64,000 nt of DNA, from positions 2,232,277-2,296,276 of the forward strand of contig LNAC01000036.1 in assembly GCA_002007465.1 (NCBI GenBank), read 5' to 3'. The notes below the pieces were generated by a model. The model was not told where the DNA came from and did not search any database. It saw nothing but the letters and a program-made list of their open reading frames with translations. Below, in pieces: positions 32,626-43,725 of the stretch (the first letter of the stretch is position 1; each line of letters opens with the position of its first letter). Source of the stretch: Ailurus styani. Taxonomy: Eukaryota; Chordata; Mammalia; Carnivora; Ailuridae. Made by a program: the position numbers and the translations under genes.

Positions 32626-32824
32626 TGTACAATATTTTTTTTAAATAAGAAAGGAGGGAAAGGTACAAGTGAGGAAATTCCATTTAATATATAATTATCA
32701 TCCTGAAATTCTGGAAAAGTTTTCTTTTGTTGAATGACAAAATATCATTACTGCTGTATTTGCATGCGGTTCCCCGCATAGGAATTACATGCTGTTTGAT
32801 TGAAAGAGTGAATCCTAAAGGGAA

Positions 32825-33025
32825 ATTGCCTGGAATCTGAACCTAGCACTGACCGTTAATACCTGTGTTACACCGACATATTACATAACCTCTCTGGGCT
32901 TCAGTCGTAAAATGGAGATAATCAAAATACTAATCTGGAGAGGATTAAATGAGTTGGTATGTTAATGAGTATACAACGGTGTCTGGAATTAGTAGGAACT
33001 CAAGTAATGCCATTTATTGCCATCA
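32825..33025 (+). mobile_element. MIR, nearly full length
   Basis: 'ggaatctgaacctagcactgacc', 'cataacctctctgggcttcagtcgtaaaatggagataat' (shortened) and 'gaggattaaatgagttgg' give a clear plus-strand MIR. Confidence 0.8.
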
Positions 33026-33150
33026 TTACTCTTTCCAGAACAGTCCTCATACAGTGCAGAGTCAGTGTAAATTCAGAGATAAAGAACTCACTGCTGATAC
33101 CAATACATTATACACATACACGGACATAATAAATCAGAAAACTGCTTCTC

Positions 33151-33355
33151 GGGCGCCTGGGTGGCTCAGTGGGTTGAAGCCTCTGCTTTCGGCTCAGGTC
33201 ATGATCCCAGAGTCCTGGGATCGAGGCCCGCATCGGGCTCTCTGCTCAGCAGGGATCCTGCTTCTTCCTCTCTCCTCTCTCTCTGCCTGCCTCTCTGCCT
33301 ACTTGTAATCTCTCTCTGTGTGTCAAATAAATAAATAAAATCTTTAAAAAAAAAT
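33151..33355 (+). mobile_element. CAN-SINE, young body
   Basis: Near-consensus from 'gggcgcctgggtggctcag' to 'aaataaataaaatcttt'. No matching target-site copies were found at the two ends, which is unusual for so intact a copy. A deletion at one end or an unresolved assembly problem is possible, since an N lies 38 bases downstream. Confidence 0.95.
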
Positions 33356-33392
33356 AATAGAAGAAATTCTTTTGGGGTCATTCTTTTAGTCC

Positions 33393-33393
33393 N
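33393..33393. other. single unknown base (N)
   Basis: Unlike the N at 14691 and 35546, this one is not flanked by duplicated arms. Confidence 0.99.
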
Positions 33394-33567
33394 CGTGAAT
33401 CATTCACATAATTTAAAAGTCAGGCTACTTTTATGTTTTTTAAATTAGAATATAAAGGAATATGCTAATGTGCAGACTATAATGATAGAGGGAAAAAATA
33501 CTAAAATACTGCAAATGTTATTATAAAGAGAAATTAATGGAACTGCAAGCACATTCTAACCTGAAAA

Positions 33568-33624
33568 GGCGTGCACGCACACACACACACACACACACAC
33601 ACATGCACACACACACACATACAA
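33568..33624. repeat. (CA)n microsatellite
   Basis: About 24 CA units interrupted once by 'tg'. A histidine-threonine peptide in the local frame comes from it. Confidence 0.95.
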
Positions 33625-33639
33625 ACAAAACTGTGCTTT

Positions 33640-34000
33640 TTGCACTCCCTTTCTGGATCTCTTTTCTCCCAATTTTTCACATATCTGCTTTTCCCTCACC
33701 CTTCAGGTCTTGCTTGAACACCACCTTCTTAGACAGAGCACTGCTGATCTCTATTTGGAAAAAGCCTCCCTTTTTCATTCACAATTGAACCTCTATTCTG
33801 TTTATTTTCTCCATGACACCAGCAACAATAGGTAATTATTTTGTTTGCTTGTTTTGTTTTTATCTTCCCTACTAAAACAAAACTCAATTAAGAGTGGGAT
33901 TTCTCTAAATTGGGTCGCTGCTCATTCATTAGTTGCCTAATCCAGTATTTCGTACATATTGGCATCTAACAAATATTTGTTGACCAAATTAATAAAGGGA
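33640..34000 (+). mobile_element. LINE-2 3' end
   Basis: 'cttcaggtcttgcttgaacaccaccttcttagaca' (shortened), 'aagcctccctttttc', 'cttccctactaaaacaaaac' and 'ggcatctaacaaatatttgttgacc' follow the whole L2 3' end to its terminus. Confidence 0.7.
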
Positions 34001-35300
34001 ATAGTATATTTATATTCCATTCATATTTGCTGCTTTATCTACAGAAAGAGCCAATAATTTGGCCCTGAATTCTAACACCAGCTTTGGGTACTTCTGCCGA
34101 GCCTTAGGGGCCTTCTCTGGCTTCCAAGGAGCTCAGGAACAAGGCAGCGTGAGGTGGGCAGGGTCTAAGAGAAGGGACAGAGGAGGGCCCTGGGGTGAGA
34201 GAGAGAGTGTGGAGACACAAAGAGTTCAAACACAGACTGGAATCATTAGAGCCACTATTAGGGCCGGCCTGATCCTGCAGGAGGCTCTTACACATTCTCT
34301 CTCGGCTTTCTCTATGTGACAGAGAGGTCTTCCTGAAACAGAGGTCTCCCCAAGTTTGCCTGCCAAGGGCTCTGCAAGGGCTCCACCAAGCTTTCTGGAT
34401 AAAGTACAAGCCTGTGGCAGAAACATCAAGCCGGGCCTTCTTCATCAGGCTGCACAGTTCTCTAGACTTTTCTTTCACAGCTTCACTAGGGACTCAGAAC
34501 CGAAATGATCGATGCATTAGGTGGAGCATTTGCGATTCTGAGAGCTTCCCACCCTCTCCCATTTATCCACGACTTTGCACAAACCATTATGCCTAGAATA
34601 ACCATCCTTATCTTTCCAAAGAAGCACTTCGGGTCCAGAATGGAATACCACACACAGACATTCACTTGTGTGCGTGTGGTTTGCAGACTTCCCCTTTCTC
34701 ATAGCCATCCTTTGGGTATCTATCCATGGGATGAAACATACACATGGACACAAAGAGCCTTGTGAAAAATGAGCATGAGGCCTCTGAAGAAGAGAAGTCC
34801 AAACATTCATATTCAGGAATAGAGCTACTGTCCTAGCCACAACACAATCTGTACTACTTTCCTGGTTATCAACTGAGATGGCACCTTATGTTATGATGTG
34901 GGGTGTTATCATTTCTTTTTTTTCAATATTCTGCTTTCCAATTAAGTCCTGAGGCCTCTTGGTCACCTATCTCTGGATGGCCATCCACTTGTGCAAATAC
35001 ACACACAAAAAATGTCAGAAGCTTCAAAATGAGGATTGTTGCTACTGTCATCATTGTTTTTGTTGTTTCTGAAGTAAGTTCAAAGTCTGGGAGAGGACAT
35101 TCTTCTCCAGTTTCTGAAGATGCAAAAAAGCCACAGTAAGGGCTCTCCAACACATTCACATTTCAATATTCAGTGACTGAGGAACCAAATATAAATCATT
35201 GTATTATATCTGAACCAGAAAAACTGGAAAGGGAGAAGGAGTATGAGAGAAGTCACGAATGCACAGAAACACATGTCATGGTGTAAGTGTGCTTGGATAT
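34001..35300. other. unassigned sequence, 1.3 kb
   Basis: Somewhat richer in G and C than its surroundings (34080-34450) but without CpG clustering. Opposed frames at 34059-34319 (+) and 34104-34478 (-) occupy the same bases. Neither has recognisable protein features or flanking splice signals that I could support. Confidence 0.45.
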
Positions 35301-35302
35301 GT

Positions 35303-35325
35303 ACACTTGTGTGTGTGTGTGTGTT
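35303..35325. repeat. (GT)n microsatellite
   Basis: About eight GT units preceded by an interrupted stretch. Confidence 0.8.
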
Positions 35326-35408
35326 TGTTTCTAAATCATATATGTGAGTTATTCCAATGTAAAAAGCAGACAGAAATTGGGTATACACACATACATGTAT
35401 ATAATATA

Positions 35409-35683
35409 TATGTGTAGAGTGATATGCTCTAAGTTATATATAGTTCATTCTAGTTATTTGTAGGGGTTATGTGTTATAAAGTTTCCATAAACACTGAATT
35501 AGCCATTGCTGCTTGGATAAACACAAGGTTAGTTTCCTGTGAGCCNTATGTGTAGAGTGATATGCTCTAAGTTATATGTAGTTCATTCTAGTTATTTGTA
35601 GGGGTTATGTGTTATAAAGTCTCCATAAACACTGAATTAGCCATTGCTGCTTGGATAAACACAAGGTTAGTTTCCTGTGAGCC
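35409..35683. repeat. 137-bp direct duplication split by a single N (assembly join)
   Basis: 35409-35545 and 35547-35683 are the same length and differ at two bases (atata/atgta and gtttcc/gtctcc). They are separated only by the unknown base 35546. The pattern suggests two alleles or contig ends placed side by side. Confidence 0.93.
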
Positions 35684-35776
35684 TCCTGTCACGTTTTCAT
35701 CAAGTGATTAATACATAACTTTGTTTGATGCGTGTTTCTATTTAAAGACACCTTATTTAATATATATTGTTGACTT

Positions 35777-35967
35777 TTTAAAAAGATTTTATTTAGTTAT
35801 TTAGTTCAGAGAGAGAGAGAGAGCAGAGTCAGGGGAGGAAGGAGGCAGAGGGAGAGGGAGAAGCAGGCTCCCTGCTGAGCAGGGAGCCCAATGTGATCCC
35901 AGGACCCCAGGATCATGACCTGAGCCGAAGGCAGACGCTTCACCGACTGAGCCACCCAGGCACCCCC
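35777..35967 (-). mobile_element. CAN-SINE, antisense
   Basis: Target copies tatattgttgactt at 35763-35776 and 35968-35981 are identical. The tail reads 'tttaaaaagattttatttag'. The body lacks the 'tctgcctacttgtgatc' segment of the youngest copies. Confidence 0.95.
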
Positions 35968-35981
35968 TATATTGTTGACTT

Positions 35982-36428
35982 ATTAACACTGAACACACAA
36001 CCAACAGCTCTACAAGTCAGGCTTGAATGACGCTTAGGTAAAACACATGCACTTTCTCTGTCAGGCACAGCCCAGCCTTCTTGCCCTTAGGCAACACGAG
36101 ACAGCATTTCAGCACTAGGCTTGGGGGCCATGTTAAACAGTCAAATCATCAACAAAAGGCCCCAAAATGCAAACAATGTAGCACTAAATATATCACGGAA
36201 AGGACTTGTTTCTAGTATTAGAGCTGAAACAAGAAAGCAGAGTGTGTGGGCTGGCTCTCAGCCTCTCCTGGGCATATGCATACTGGGCAATTCAAATTGT
36301 TTTGCTGCCTCGAGCAGCGCATGTCCGCAAAGGGCCAGGGAAACACTGCAAGTATTGACTTTGGGGTCGCAAATATATTTCAGCGAGGAGGAGAACTGAC
36401 AAATATAACATCTGTGAAGGAGGACTGA
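35982..36428. other. unassigned sequence
   Basis: No element recognised. Overlapping frames at 36121-36399 (+) and 36258-36518 (-) are not credible genes. Confidence 0.45.
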
Positions 36429-36470
36429 TTGTGTGTGCATGTGTGTGCATGTGTGTATGTGTGAGCGCGC
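36429..36470. repeat. TG-rich repeat (tgtgtgca units)
   Basis: Four to five imperfect TGTGTGCA/TGTGTGTA units ending in 'gcgcgcgggcggg'. Confidence 0.75.
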
Positions 36471-36719
36471 GGGCGGGTAATCTTCCACGTGAATGACACC
36501 TGTAGGGGCAATGTTCATCTTGTATCTTACTTGCTTAACACATGAGAGAACCTAGGAAGTATGATTAAAATAAAAGAAAGAATAGAAACCTTCATATCAT
36601 TCCCAGATAATCTATTTCATCATGGTTCTTGAAATGGCCAGAGGCTTATTTTTAGAGAGATTAGGTTTCTGTTGCTTCTCCTTCTTTTAAAATGTATAAC
36701 ACTGTTTCTTATTTTTCTA

Positions 36720-36944
36720 TAAGATTTTATTTATTTATTTTAGAGAGAGAAAGAGAGACAGAGAGCCCACAGTGGGGGAGCATGAGCAGGAGGAAGGTCA
36801 AAGGGAGAGAGAGAGAGTATCTCGGCAGACTCCACACCAAGTGTGGAGCCCCCAGCTCAGGGCTCGATCTCATGACCCTGAGGATCATGACCTGAGCCAA
36901 AATCAAAAGTCTGATGCTTAACCGACCAAGCCACCAGGCACCCC
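36720..36944 (-). mobile_element. CAN-SINE, antisense, older type
   Basis: Runs from 'taagattttatttatttatt' to 'aagccaccaggcacccc'. It contains an extra duplicated 'catgaccctgaggatcatga' in the core. Flanking repeats are too eroded to define. Confidence 0.92.
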
Positions 36945-36954
36945 TATTTCTCTT

Positions 36955-37261
36955 TAATGATAAAGATATATATAATCATTGTAAAATATGGAAAAATTCA
37001 AAAAACATAAAGTGCAAATTCCTAGTCCTCCTATGATGAGAGAAATATCATTAAAAATGTAATGCATTTCTTCTCAGTGTTTTTTTCATGCAGCGCACAT
37101 ATAGGCATGTAAACATCTTTAAAAATAAAATTGGAATTCTACCATTTTCTATCCCTTTATAGTTTCTTACTAATGCTATATCAACATTCCCCTCGTCACT
37201 GTATTTTATCTTATAGAATTTTCCTGATCTCTCTTTTTGGAAGGACATACACACCTGAGAT
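36955..37261 (-). mobile_element. old LINE-1 3' end, antisense
   Basis: 'gtaaaatatggaaaaattcaaaaaacataaag' (shortened), 'ttctcagtgtttttttcatgc' and 'aaataaaattggaattctac' resemble the reverse complement of the M-class L1 3' end ('ggaaaatacaaaaaagtataaag ... caaaattgggatcatac'). Confidence 0.5.
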
Positions 37262-38715
37262 TGCTAAATGCAGTCTAGAACTCAGCAATCTGCTGCCTTA
37301 GCAGAATAAATGCATATGACGGCCTCTACTGGGGAGACTTAAAAGAAAAAATATGAAGACTGCACTGCTTGAATTTTTTCTTTAATTTCTGTATTCCTTG
37401 AGTGATCCTCACTTAGCTTTAAAAAAAAAATCATTTCCAAAGTTGCAAGAAAGCTTACCCTAAAATAGATTGCCTATATCATAATTGACCTTTGCATAAA
37501 TGCATGCATTTCATAGCAATTCGGCTCAATCAAATTTCCTAGGCAGACATACTCATACAATTTAAACACCAGAATTAAAGTTTTAAAATGCACATTTTAG
37601 TAACTCTCCAAAAGTCAAAAAGTTCAATCTCCATGTTCAATCTCTCAAGACATTATTGTTTTCCAATACAATGAGAGTTAATGGTGGACTTTTCTGTCTT
37701 TGTGAATTACAAAAGGTATTCTGGGCTGGAAGAAAGGAGCAATTCCCATTCCTTTGTTCTCTTAGCTGTTGCTTGATTATCTTAAAACAGGCAATTACTA
37801 ACCAAACTTAATCAACTACAAAAATATATAACACTATCATAGCAAAATTCTCAGAGAGGCTCAACTGATAGTTAAAATCTCCAATTTTTCCCATTTAATA
37901 TTTAATTCTTTACCCTAACAAGAAGAAACTACAGAGTTCCCAAAAACAAAGAAAACTGAGATAATTATGAACAATTAAGTGAATTGAGTCCTCTTCTTAA
38001 AATGCCATTAACATATACATAATTTGTGTATTGTGTGAAAAGAATTAACTAACCCATAAGGAAGTGCTATAGAGGGAAAAATTAGTATGTCATATTACGA
38101 CATAGTCTGGATTTTTTGTATGCCTTTTAAGTTGCCATGTAGTCATTAGGTAAATGTTGAGATTAAGCTGATTTTAAGCTTAAAAGTTAATTATTAAAAG
38201 TTACTTACATATTTAAATGAACTAAGTTAACATGGAGTCATTTTTATCAAATATAAATTAAAAGAAATGTTACTTCTGGTTCCCCTCTAAAAGTGAAAAG
38301 TAATATTATTATTGCATTTAAAAGTACTTAAAATCTTATTGCAAATGGCATTGCCTCAGGTTTTAGCCCAGCATAACTGGGTTCAAATCCAGACTGGAAA
38401 ATCCCAATTCCACAAGCCAGAAAGGGTACTGATTTCCTTTGCTTCTAGAAGCCTTCTTGCTTCTCTTAAAATACTCTTTTGCCATCCTTGGCTCTCACAA
38501 AAATTTTCTACCTACTCAGTGCCAGCATTTGCTCCTCGACTGGGATATCGCTGTAAAAAGGATGGTTTAGACCCACTGTCTTTCAAACAACAAACCATAG
38601 GGGCACTCCCATGGATTCTAAGTCATCGTCAGTGGAGCCACCATGAGTGTTATCTTTACTCTCACAGGAAGAGGCAATACTGTATATGCTTTTATCCCAC
38701 TAATCATAATATTTA
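37262..38715. other. unassigned AT-rich sequence, 1.45 kb
   Basis: Repeat-free by eye. The 134-codon frame at 38312-38716 has no domain or splice evidence and is treated as chance. Confidence 0.45.
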
Positions 38716-38730
38716 ACATTTATTGAGTTC

Positions 38731-38927
38731 TATTTTTTTAAGATGTTATTTATTTATTTGAGAGAGAATGAGAGAGTGTGAGCACAAGCAGGGGCAGGGG
38801 CAGTGGGAGAAGGAGAAGCAGGCTACCCAGTGAGCAGAGAGCCTGATGCGGGGCTCCATCCCAGAAGCCTGGGATCATGACCTGAGCCCAAGGCAGATGC
38901 TTAACCAACTGAGCCTCTCAGGTGCCG
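38731..38927 (-). mobile_element. CAN-SINE, antisense, older type
   Basis: Flanked by acatttattgagttc (38716-38730) and the diverged copy catttattggctt (38928-38940). The tail reads 'tttttttaagatgttattta'. Confidence 0.93.
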
Positions 38928-39065
38928 CATTTATTGGCTTCTTATCAAATCTGGGGCTTCTCCTAAGCAGTTTACATATTATCTCATTCTATACTCACAA
39001 AATCCATACAAGATCATTACTAGTACTGTGCCTCTTTGGGAAAGTAAATTAAAACCTCTAAACCT

Positions 39066-39478
39066 TCCGGACACCCGGGTGGTTCAGTCAGCTAAGTGCC
39101 TGCCTTTTTCTTCTTTTTTTAAAAAGATTTTATTTATTTGTTTGTTTGTTTATTTGATAGAGGGAGAGAGAAAGAGCAAGTTGAGGGAGGCAGAGGGACA
39201 AGCTGACTCCATGCTGAGTGCAGAACCCAACGTGGGGCTCAATCCCACAACCCTGAGATCACGACCCAAGGGAAAATCAAGAGTTGGATACTCAACTGCC
39301 TGAGGCACCCAGGTAACCCAACACCCCACTCTTGATTTTGGTTACCTGTTGGGCTCCTTACTGGGCATGGAGCTTACTTGAGATTCTCTCTCTTCCTCTC
39401 CCTCTGCCCCTCCCCTGCTCACGGGTACACTCTCTCCCTCTCTCCGTCTCTCAAAAAGAAACAACAACAACAAAACAT
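39066..39478 (+). mobile_element. CAN-SINE interrupted by another CAN-SINE
   Basis: The left part (39066-39105) is the head 'ggacacccgggtggttcagtc'. The right part (39320-39478) resumes at 'actcttgattttgg' and runs through the CT-rich body to 'aaaaagaaacaacaacaac'. The gap is filled by an antisense copy. Confidence 0.88.
39108..39319 (-). mobile_element. CAN-SINE nested in opposite orientation
   Basis: Reads 'ttttttaaaaagattttatt' through 'gcctgaggcacccaggtaaccc'. Because host and guest are opposed, transcripts across this site could fold into a long imperfect duplex. Confidence 0.9.
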
Positions 39479-39524
39479 TTTGCCCCTATACAAAAAGGGA
39501 GCTAATTAGTAAGTAAGGTGACTA

Positions 39525-39740
39525 GGTGGTATAAAGAGACACACAGTTCAAATCCAAGCCGACAGGTCCTATTCCCAAGCCTGAAGTGAATCTGCCTGGT
39601 CTTTAATGCTTTCAAAAGACCGATTTTGGTCAAATAAGTAACCTGTCAGTTTTCCCATCTGCACAATGGAAATAATGTTACTCACTTTACAAGGATATTG
39701 ACAGGATTAAGTGCCATAGAGAGTGTGGATCACACATCAG
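39525..39740 (+). mobile_element. MIR, nearly full length
   Basis: 'cacagttcaaatccaagcc', 'agtaacctgtcagttttcccatctgcacaatggaaataatg' (shortened), then 'gacaggattaagtgccatagag'. Confidence 0.7.
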
Positions 39741-40186
39741 TTCGTGGGGTAATCCTTGGAGCTCTGCACATGTTAATTCCCTACAGGAAGACTTAGGCTA
39801 TTAGCTTCATGCCTGCAATTAGCAAAATAGTGGGGACATATGGCCTAATGAGTACACGCAATGCAAACACAACCAATATTTGAAATCAACACCGCCTCTG
39901 GCACATCAGGTCACTTGTTCAACATGTTGGTCAACTGTGAGAGTGCTGCGGGGGCTGGAAGTGGTCGTTGGTCACAGAGCACTATGCTGACAGTCAAAGC
40001 GTCTGTTGTGCCAGATGAAGTGAAATGGGCATGGGAGACTGGAAGGCTGTTTCAGTTAGGGAGAGAGGCCAGATCTCAGTCCGCACTCGACTCCCCTGAA
40101 ACAAAGAATAGGCCAAGTTTTAAGTGCTGGGGTGAGGGGGAGAACCCAGGCCATCAGTGTTTGCTAATTGGCTTTACCTAAAAGAG
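39741..40186. other. unassigned sequence
   Basis: A 106-codon frame (39861-40181) has no recognisable domain. Nothing else was recognised. Confidence 0.45.
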
Positions 40187-40195
40187 ACTTTCTCA

Positions 40196-40483
40196 GGGCC
40201 CCTGGGTGGCTCAGTCAGTTAAGCATCCGACTCCTGATTTTGGCTCAGGTCATGATTTCATGGGTCCTGGGATGGAGCCCCGTGTTGGGCTTTGGGCTCA
40301 GCAGGAGTCTGCTTTTGATTCTCTCTCTCCCTCTGCCTCTCCCTCTGCCCCTCCCTCCTCTCTCTCTCCCTCTCAAATAAATAAGTTGAAAGAAAGCAAG
40401 GAAGGAAGGAAGGGAGGGAGGGAGGATAGAGGGAGCAAGGAAGAAAGAAAGAGGGAAGGAGGGAGGAAGAAGGAAGAAAGAAA
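40196..40483 (+). mobile_element. CAN-SINE with long GGAA-type purine tail
   Basis: The SINE body ends near 40383 ('caaataaataag'). About 100 bases of GGAA, GGGA and GAAA units follow (40384-40483). The flanking copies actttctca (40187-40195 and 40484-40492) lie outside the purine run, which shows the run is the element's expanded tail. Confidence 0.93.
40384..40483. repeat. GGAA/GGGA purine microsatellite
   Basis: Polypurine tract formed within a SINE tail. Tandem GGAA units are potential binding sites for ETS-family factors, but no function is shown here. Confidence 0.9.
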
Positions 40484-40492
40484 ACTTTCTCA

Positions 40493-42615
40493 AATCTTTG
40501 TAACCAAAAGTTTTATAATTTGGAGCAAGCCCTCCACTGAAAGGAGGCTCCTACCCTCCCATACAACCTGGGAGATGGGAACGCTATATCCCTTGACGTT
40601 TACCTTTTCAAAGGGATGGCTCCTAGGTCCTTGAGAAAGACTTTCCTGTGTTGTAAAACTGGCAAAAGGCTTTTTTTTTTTAATTTTCATATATCTCAAA
40701 GAGGCAGGGAAAGAATTTACAATTACAAGTTTTCTAAAGTAAATGCTCTAAAAGAAAGGAAGAAACCATTCTAAACTTTAGTCAAACTAAGGGAAATTCA
40801 GGCCTTCTTGGTCAGGGTGACACCAACGTTGGCGGGATGAGTGACAGGAAGCATCTCCACCTTCTGCCCAAAGCCTCACTTTCACAGGCATCCATGCTAT
40901 AAAGCATCTGCTCTACTCTTGTTTCCATAACACGTACTTCTAACAAGTAAGCGGAGAGGATCTAACAAGTCATTTCAGGTGAGGAGAAGATAAACAATAT
41001 GAGGAACTTGATTTAGCTACAGAGTCACCAAGGTCTTTAAACCAGCTAATTACACAGCAAACTGGCATCAAATTTAGGTTTAATATTTGCACTTTGGTGC
41101 TTGTTATACAATACCACAACGACATCCATAAGAATATTCCAAAAAGGGAATCAACATAGTTAAACATAAATGAATGGAGTTTGTATTAAATACACAATGG
41201 AGATAGTTAACCAAAATTATTTTTATCTTTTTCTAAACAAATCCATACTATGCACCTTTCCCATTAGCATATTGATTTATGTCAGTGTTGGTTTGGTATG
41301 TATGCTCCCTCATACTACAGTTTGGTTAGGGAAGAGTCTCCTCATTTTCTGAATTGTGTTGACTAGAAGTCTCCTGTGGAGTCAGTCTTGTCAGTTGGTT
41401 TATTAGTTAATTAATTGTCATTTTATGCCTTCTATCCTAAATTCCAGGCACCCAAAAGAGCTCACTCTGAGAGTCTCCTCTCTAGCTAGTACCTGCATAA
41501 TTAGTCTCATTTTAGAATACCTATTATTCAGTGCACAATAGAACAGACAATTAATTTGGACCACATGCAATTATGCTGAAAGGTCAGGTGCTACCCATAA
41601 TAAAACTCGGTTCAAAAATGTGTTTGGGGAGAGCATTAATATGGTTATCCAGAGACTTTAAGGGGCAGAAAATCTCCAAATGCAATTAAATGGGCTGTAA
41701 AGTAATCACTTGCAATTTTTCATTTTTAAAGCAGGAGACTTTTTGAATGTTGTGCAAAATGAATACTTCTAAGACCAATCAAATTTGGGAGATTTACATC
41801 AAGAGGTGACAAATTCATACCCTAAAGCAGAGAGCACATTATGTGGGCCTGCGACTTCCTCTGTGAGTCTCAAGTTATAAAGAGCTTTCACGGAGCAGTT
41901 GTTACAAACCCCTCAAATACAGTTAATAATGAAAGTGCTGGCTTTATCCATCTTGAGTAATTTGAACTACATAGCCATAAAAATTACAGTTAGAAGTGTG
42001 GATGTGTGGATTATAAAGTATCCCCAGTACCCAAATGTCCATGAATTTATAATTCTGTGTTCTTCAACAATATTATGTTTGCATGTTAAATGCAAATTTT
42101 TGAAGTAGATTTCACTCTAGAGGAAGTTCCAAAGATACCTCTGTCTCTATTAAAGGTAGATGTGTATTTTACAGCCCTAGGCAGGTTTATAAAGTGCTCC
42201 TTGTTTCGTCCACATGGAGAAGATTTTGCTGATAGAAGAAAAAAAAATCAGGGAGGGACAAAAAGAAAACTACGGTAAGAACTGACAACCAAACACTTTT
42301 CTCTGTACCAACACGATACGGCATACTTCTAGACACACACAGTGCTGTGGTTTAAGAATAAATATGAAGAAATATTTACAACATGAGTGATGGAGGTATC
42401 CTTTAGTTACTTATTTCCTAGCAACAAAAAGACAGTACATCTGGAATTTTTTATAGACTTAGGCTTTCTTCAGGAATTATGCAAGCATTAAGTATTATGT
42501 CATGGAGCAGTGGTAGTGGGAGAGAAAAGCATGATGAAGTCACTGTCATTAACTCAATGATTCTCCTCTGGAATGGAAATACTGAGAGTGCATTGGCACA
42601 CCAGAAAAACCAGAA
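40493..42615. other. long unassigned stretch, 2.1 kb
   Basis: No repeat called. The block 41590-41830 is complex, AT-rich and repeat-free, with 'tgcaattaaatgggctgtaa' and 'gtaatcacttgcaatttttc'. It is a candidate for conservation testing. Confidence 0.45.
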
Positions 42616-42790
42616 ATTAGAAAGATCTCAGTTTCAACCTAGGTCCAATTTTTTTACTAGCTATATGACTTGGGTGAGTTCCTTAAGCTCCATGTGCTTC
42701 AAATTTCACATCTATAAAGTGATAATTTAAATAATAGTAACTACCAAGTTCTCTGAATTGCTATGACAGGATAATTAGTTCAAACTTACT
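42616..42790 (+). mobile_element. MIR
   Basis: 'gatctcagtttcaacctaggtcc', 'actagctatatgacttgggtgagttccttaagc' (shortened), then 'catctataaagtgataattt' is a plus-strand MIR. Confidence 0.78.
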
Positions 42791-43224
42791 TAAACAAAAG
42801 GAATATTGGTTTGCTCATATAACCAAAATGCATACAGGTGAGAGGAGAACTGTCCTTAGAACTGGAACCTAGGACTCAAAATACTGTGACTTCCAGCATT
42901 CAGAAGCCCATCCCTTTATTCATAATTAGTGCATTCTCAGCAGGAGGATGACCCCTTTCTGTTTCTTACCTGTGAAGTTTGTAGAGTTCCTATTCAACCA
43001 AATCAAGTGGAAGATTCTGTTTTTTAAATACAAATTTTAGACAACAATGTATTTATTTAGGGAGAAAAAAAGGTCAGTGCAAATAAATTGAAAATTACCC
43101 TTCTTTAGGTTCTTGGTAAATCCATCTCTTGTCAAATCATAAACTCTCCTTAGGAACAAAGAACTTTGCATCTTTAACCTATGAAACCCATATTCTATTT
43201 ACAAAGTACAGCCTAAATAAATGC
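42791..43224. other. unassigned sequence
   Basis: Nothing recognised. Confidence 0.45.
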
Positions 43225-43520
43225 CTTGTAGTATGATTCAAGGTCCTTTGGGATCTGCCCTAAAGTCTACCTTCTCATTCCTATATGCTCTTCACTCACT
43301 GCTCACATCCATTGAATCTAATTAACTGACCTATTCAAGCAAGCTGGACATTTCTCCATCTGCAAGCTTATTTTGAGTATTTCCCTCTCCTCGGTGTGAT
43401 TTTTTTTTTCCCATTTCTGCACTTCAAAAGTCCTCCCTATCCTTTGGGGCCCAGCTCAGATAAAATCTCCACCGTGGAGTGTTTTCTGATCTGCCTATTC
43501 ATAAGTTATTCAAAGAAGCA
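43225..43520 (+). mobile_element. LINE-2 3' region
   Basis: 'caaggtcctttgggatctgccc', 'cactgctcacatcc' and 'ggcccagctcagataaaatctccaccgtggagtg' (shortened) follow the L2 3' part. Confidence 0.65.
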
Positions 43521-43544
43521 TAGTTAGTACCTACAATCTCCCAA

Positions 43545-43725
43545 TGATTTGAGTTTAAATGATGAGTAAGATACACTTCTTCCCCTGAGAAGTCCACAGT
43601 TTGGTGGGACCAATGTTTCTGTTACAATGTGACGGGATCATATGGAACTATGTATAGAGTACCAGGGAACTAACCCAATCCAGACTGGCGAAAACAAATC
43701 CTGGGAAGGCTTCCTGAAGGACATG
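43545..43725 (-). mobile_element. LINE-2 fragment, antisense
   Basis: 'cccctgagaagtccacagtttggtggga', 'gagtaccagggaactaacccaatccagactgg' (shortened) and 'ctgggaaggcttcctgaagg' are landmarks of reverse-complement L2. Confidence 0.6.

Noticed and set aside
34059..34478. GC-richer segment with frames on both strands
   Set aside because: No CpG clustering, no TATA or splice context, and both strands are open over the same bases, which indicates a low stop-codon composition.
38312..38716. 134-codon plus-strand open frame
   Set aside because: No domain, no flanking splice sites I could support, and ordinary intergenic surroundings.
39861..40181. 106-codon plus-strand open frame
   Set aside because: No similarity recognised. 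It lies between a MIR and a SINE and has no promoter or splice evidence.
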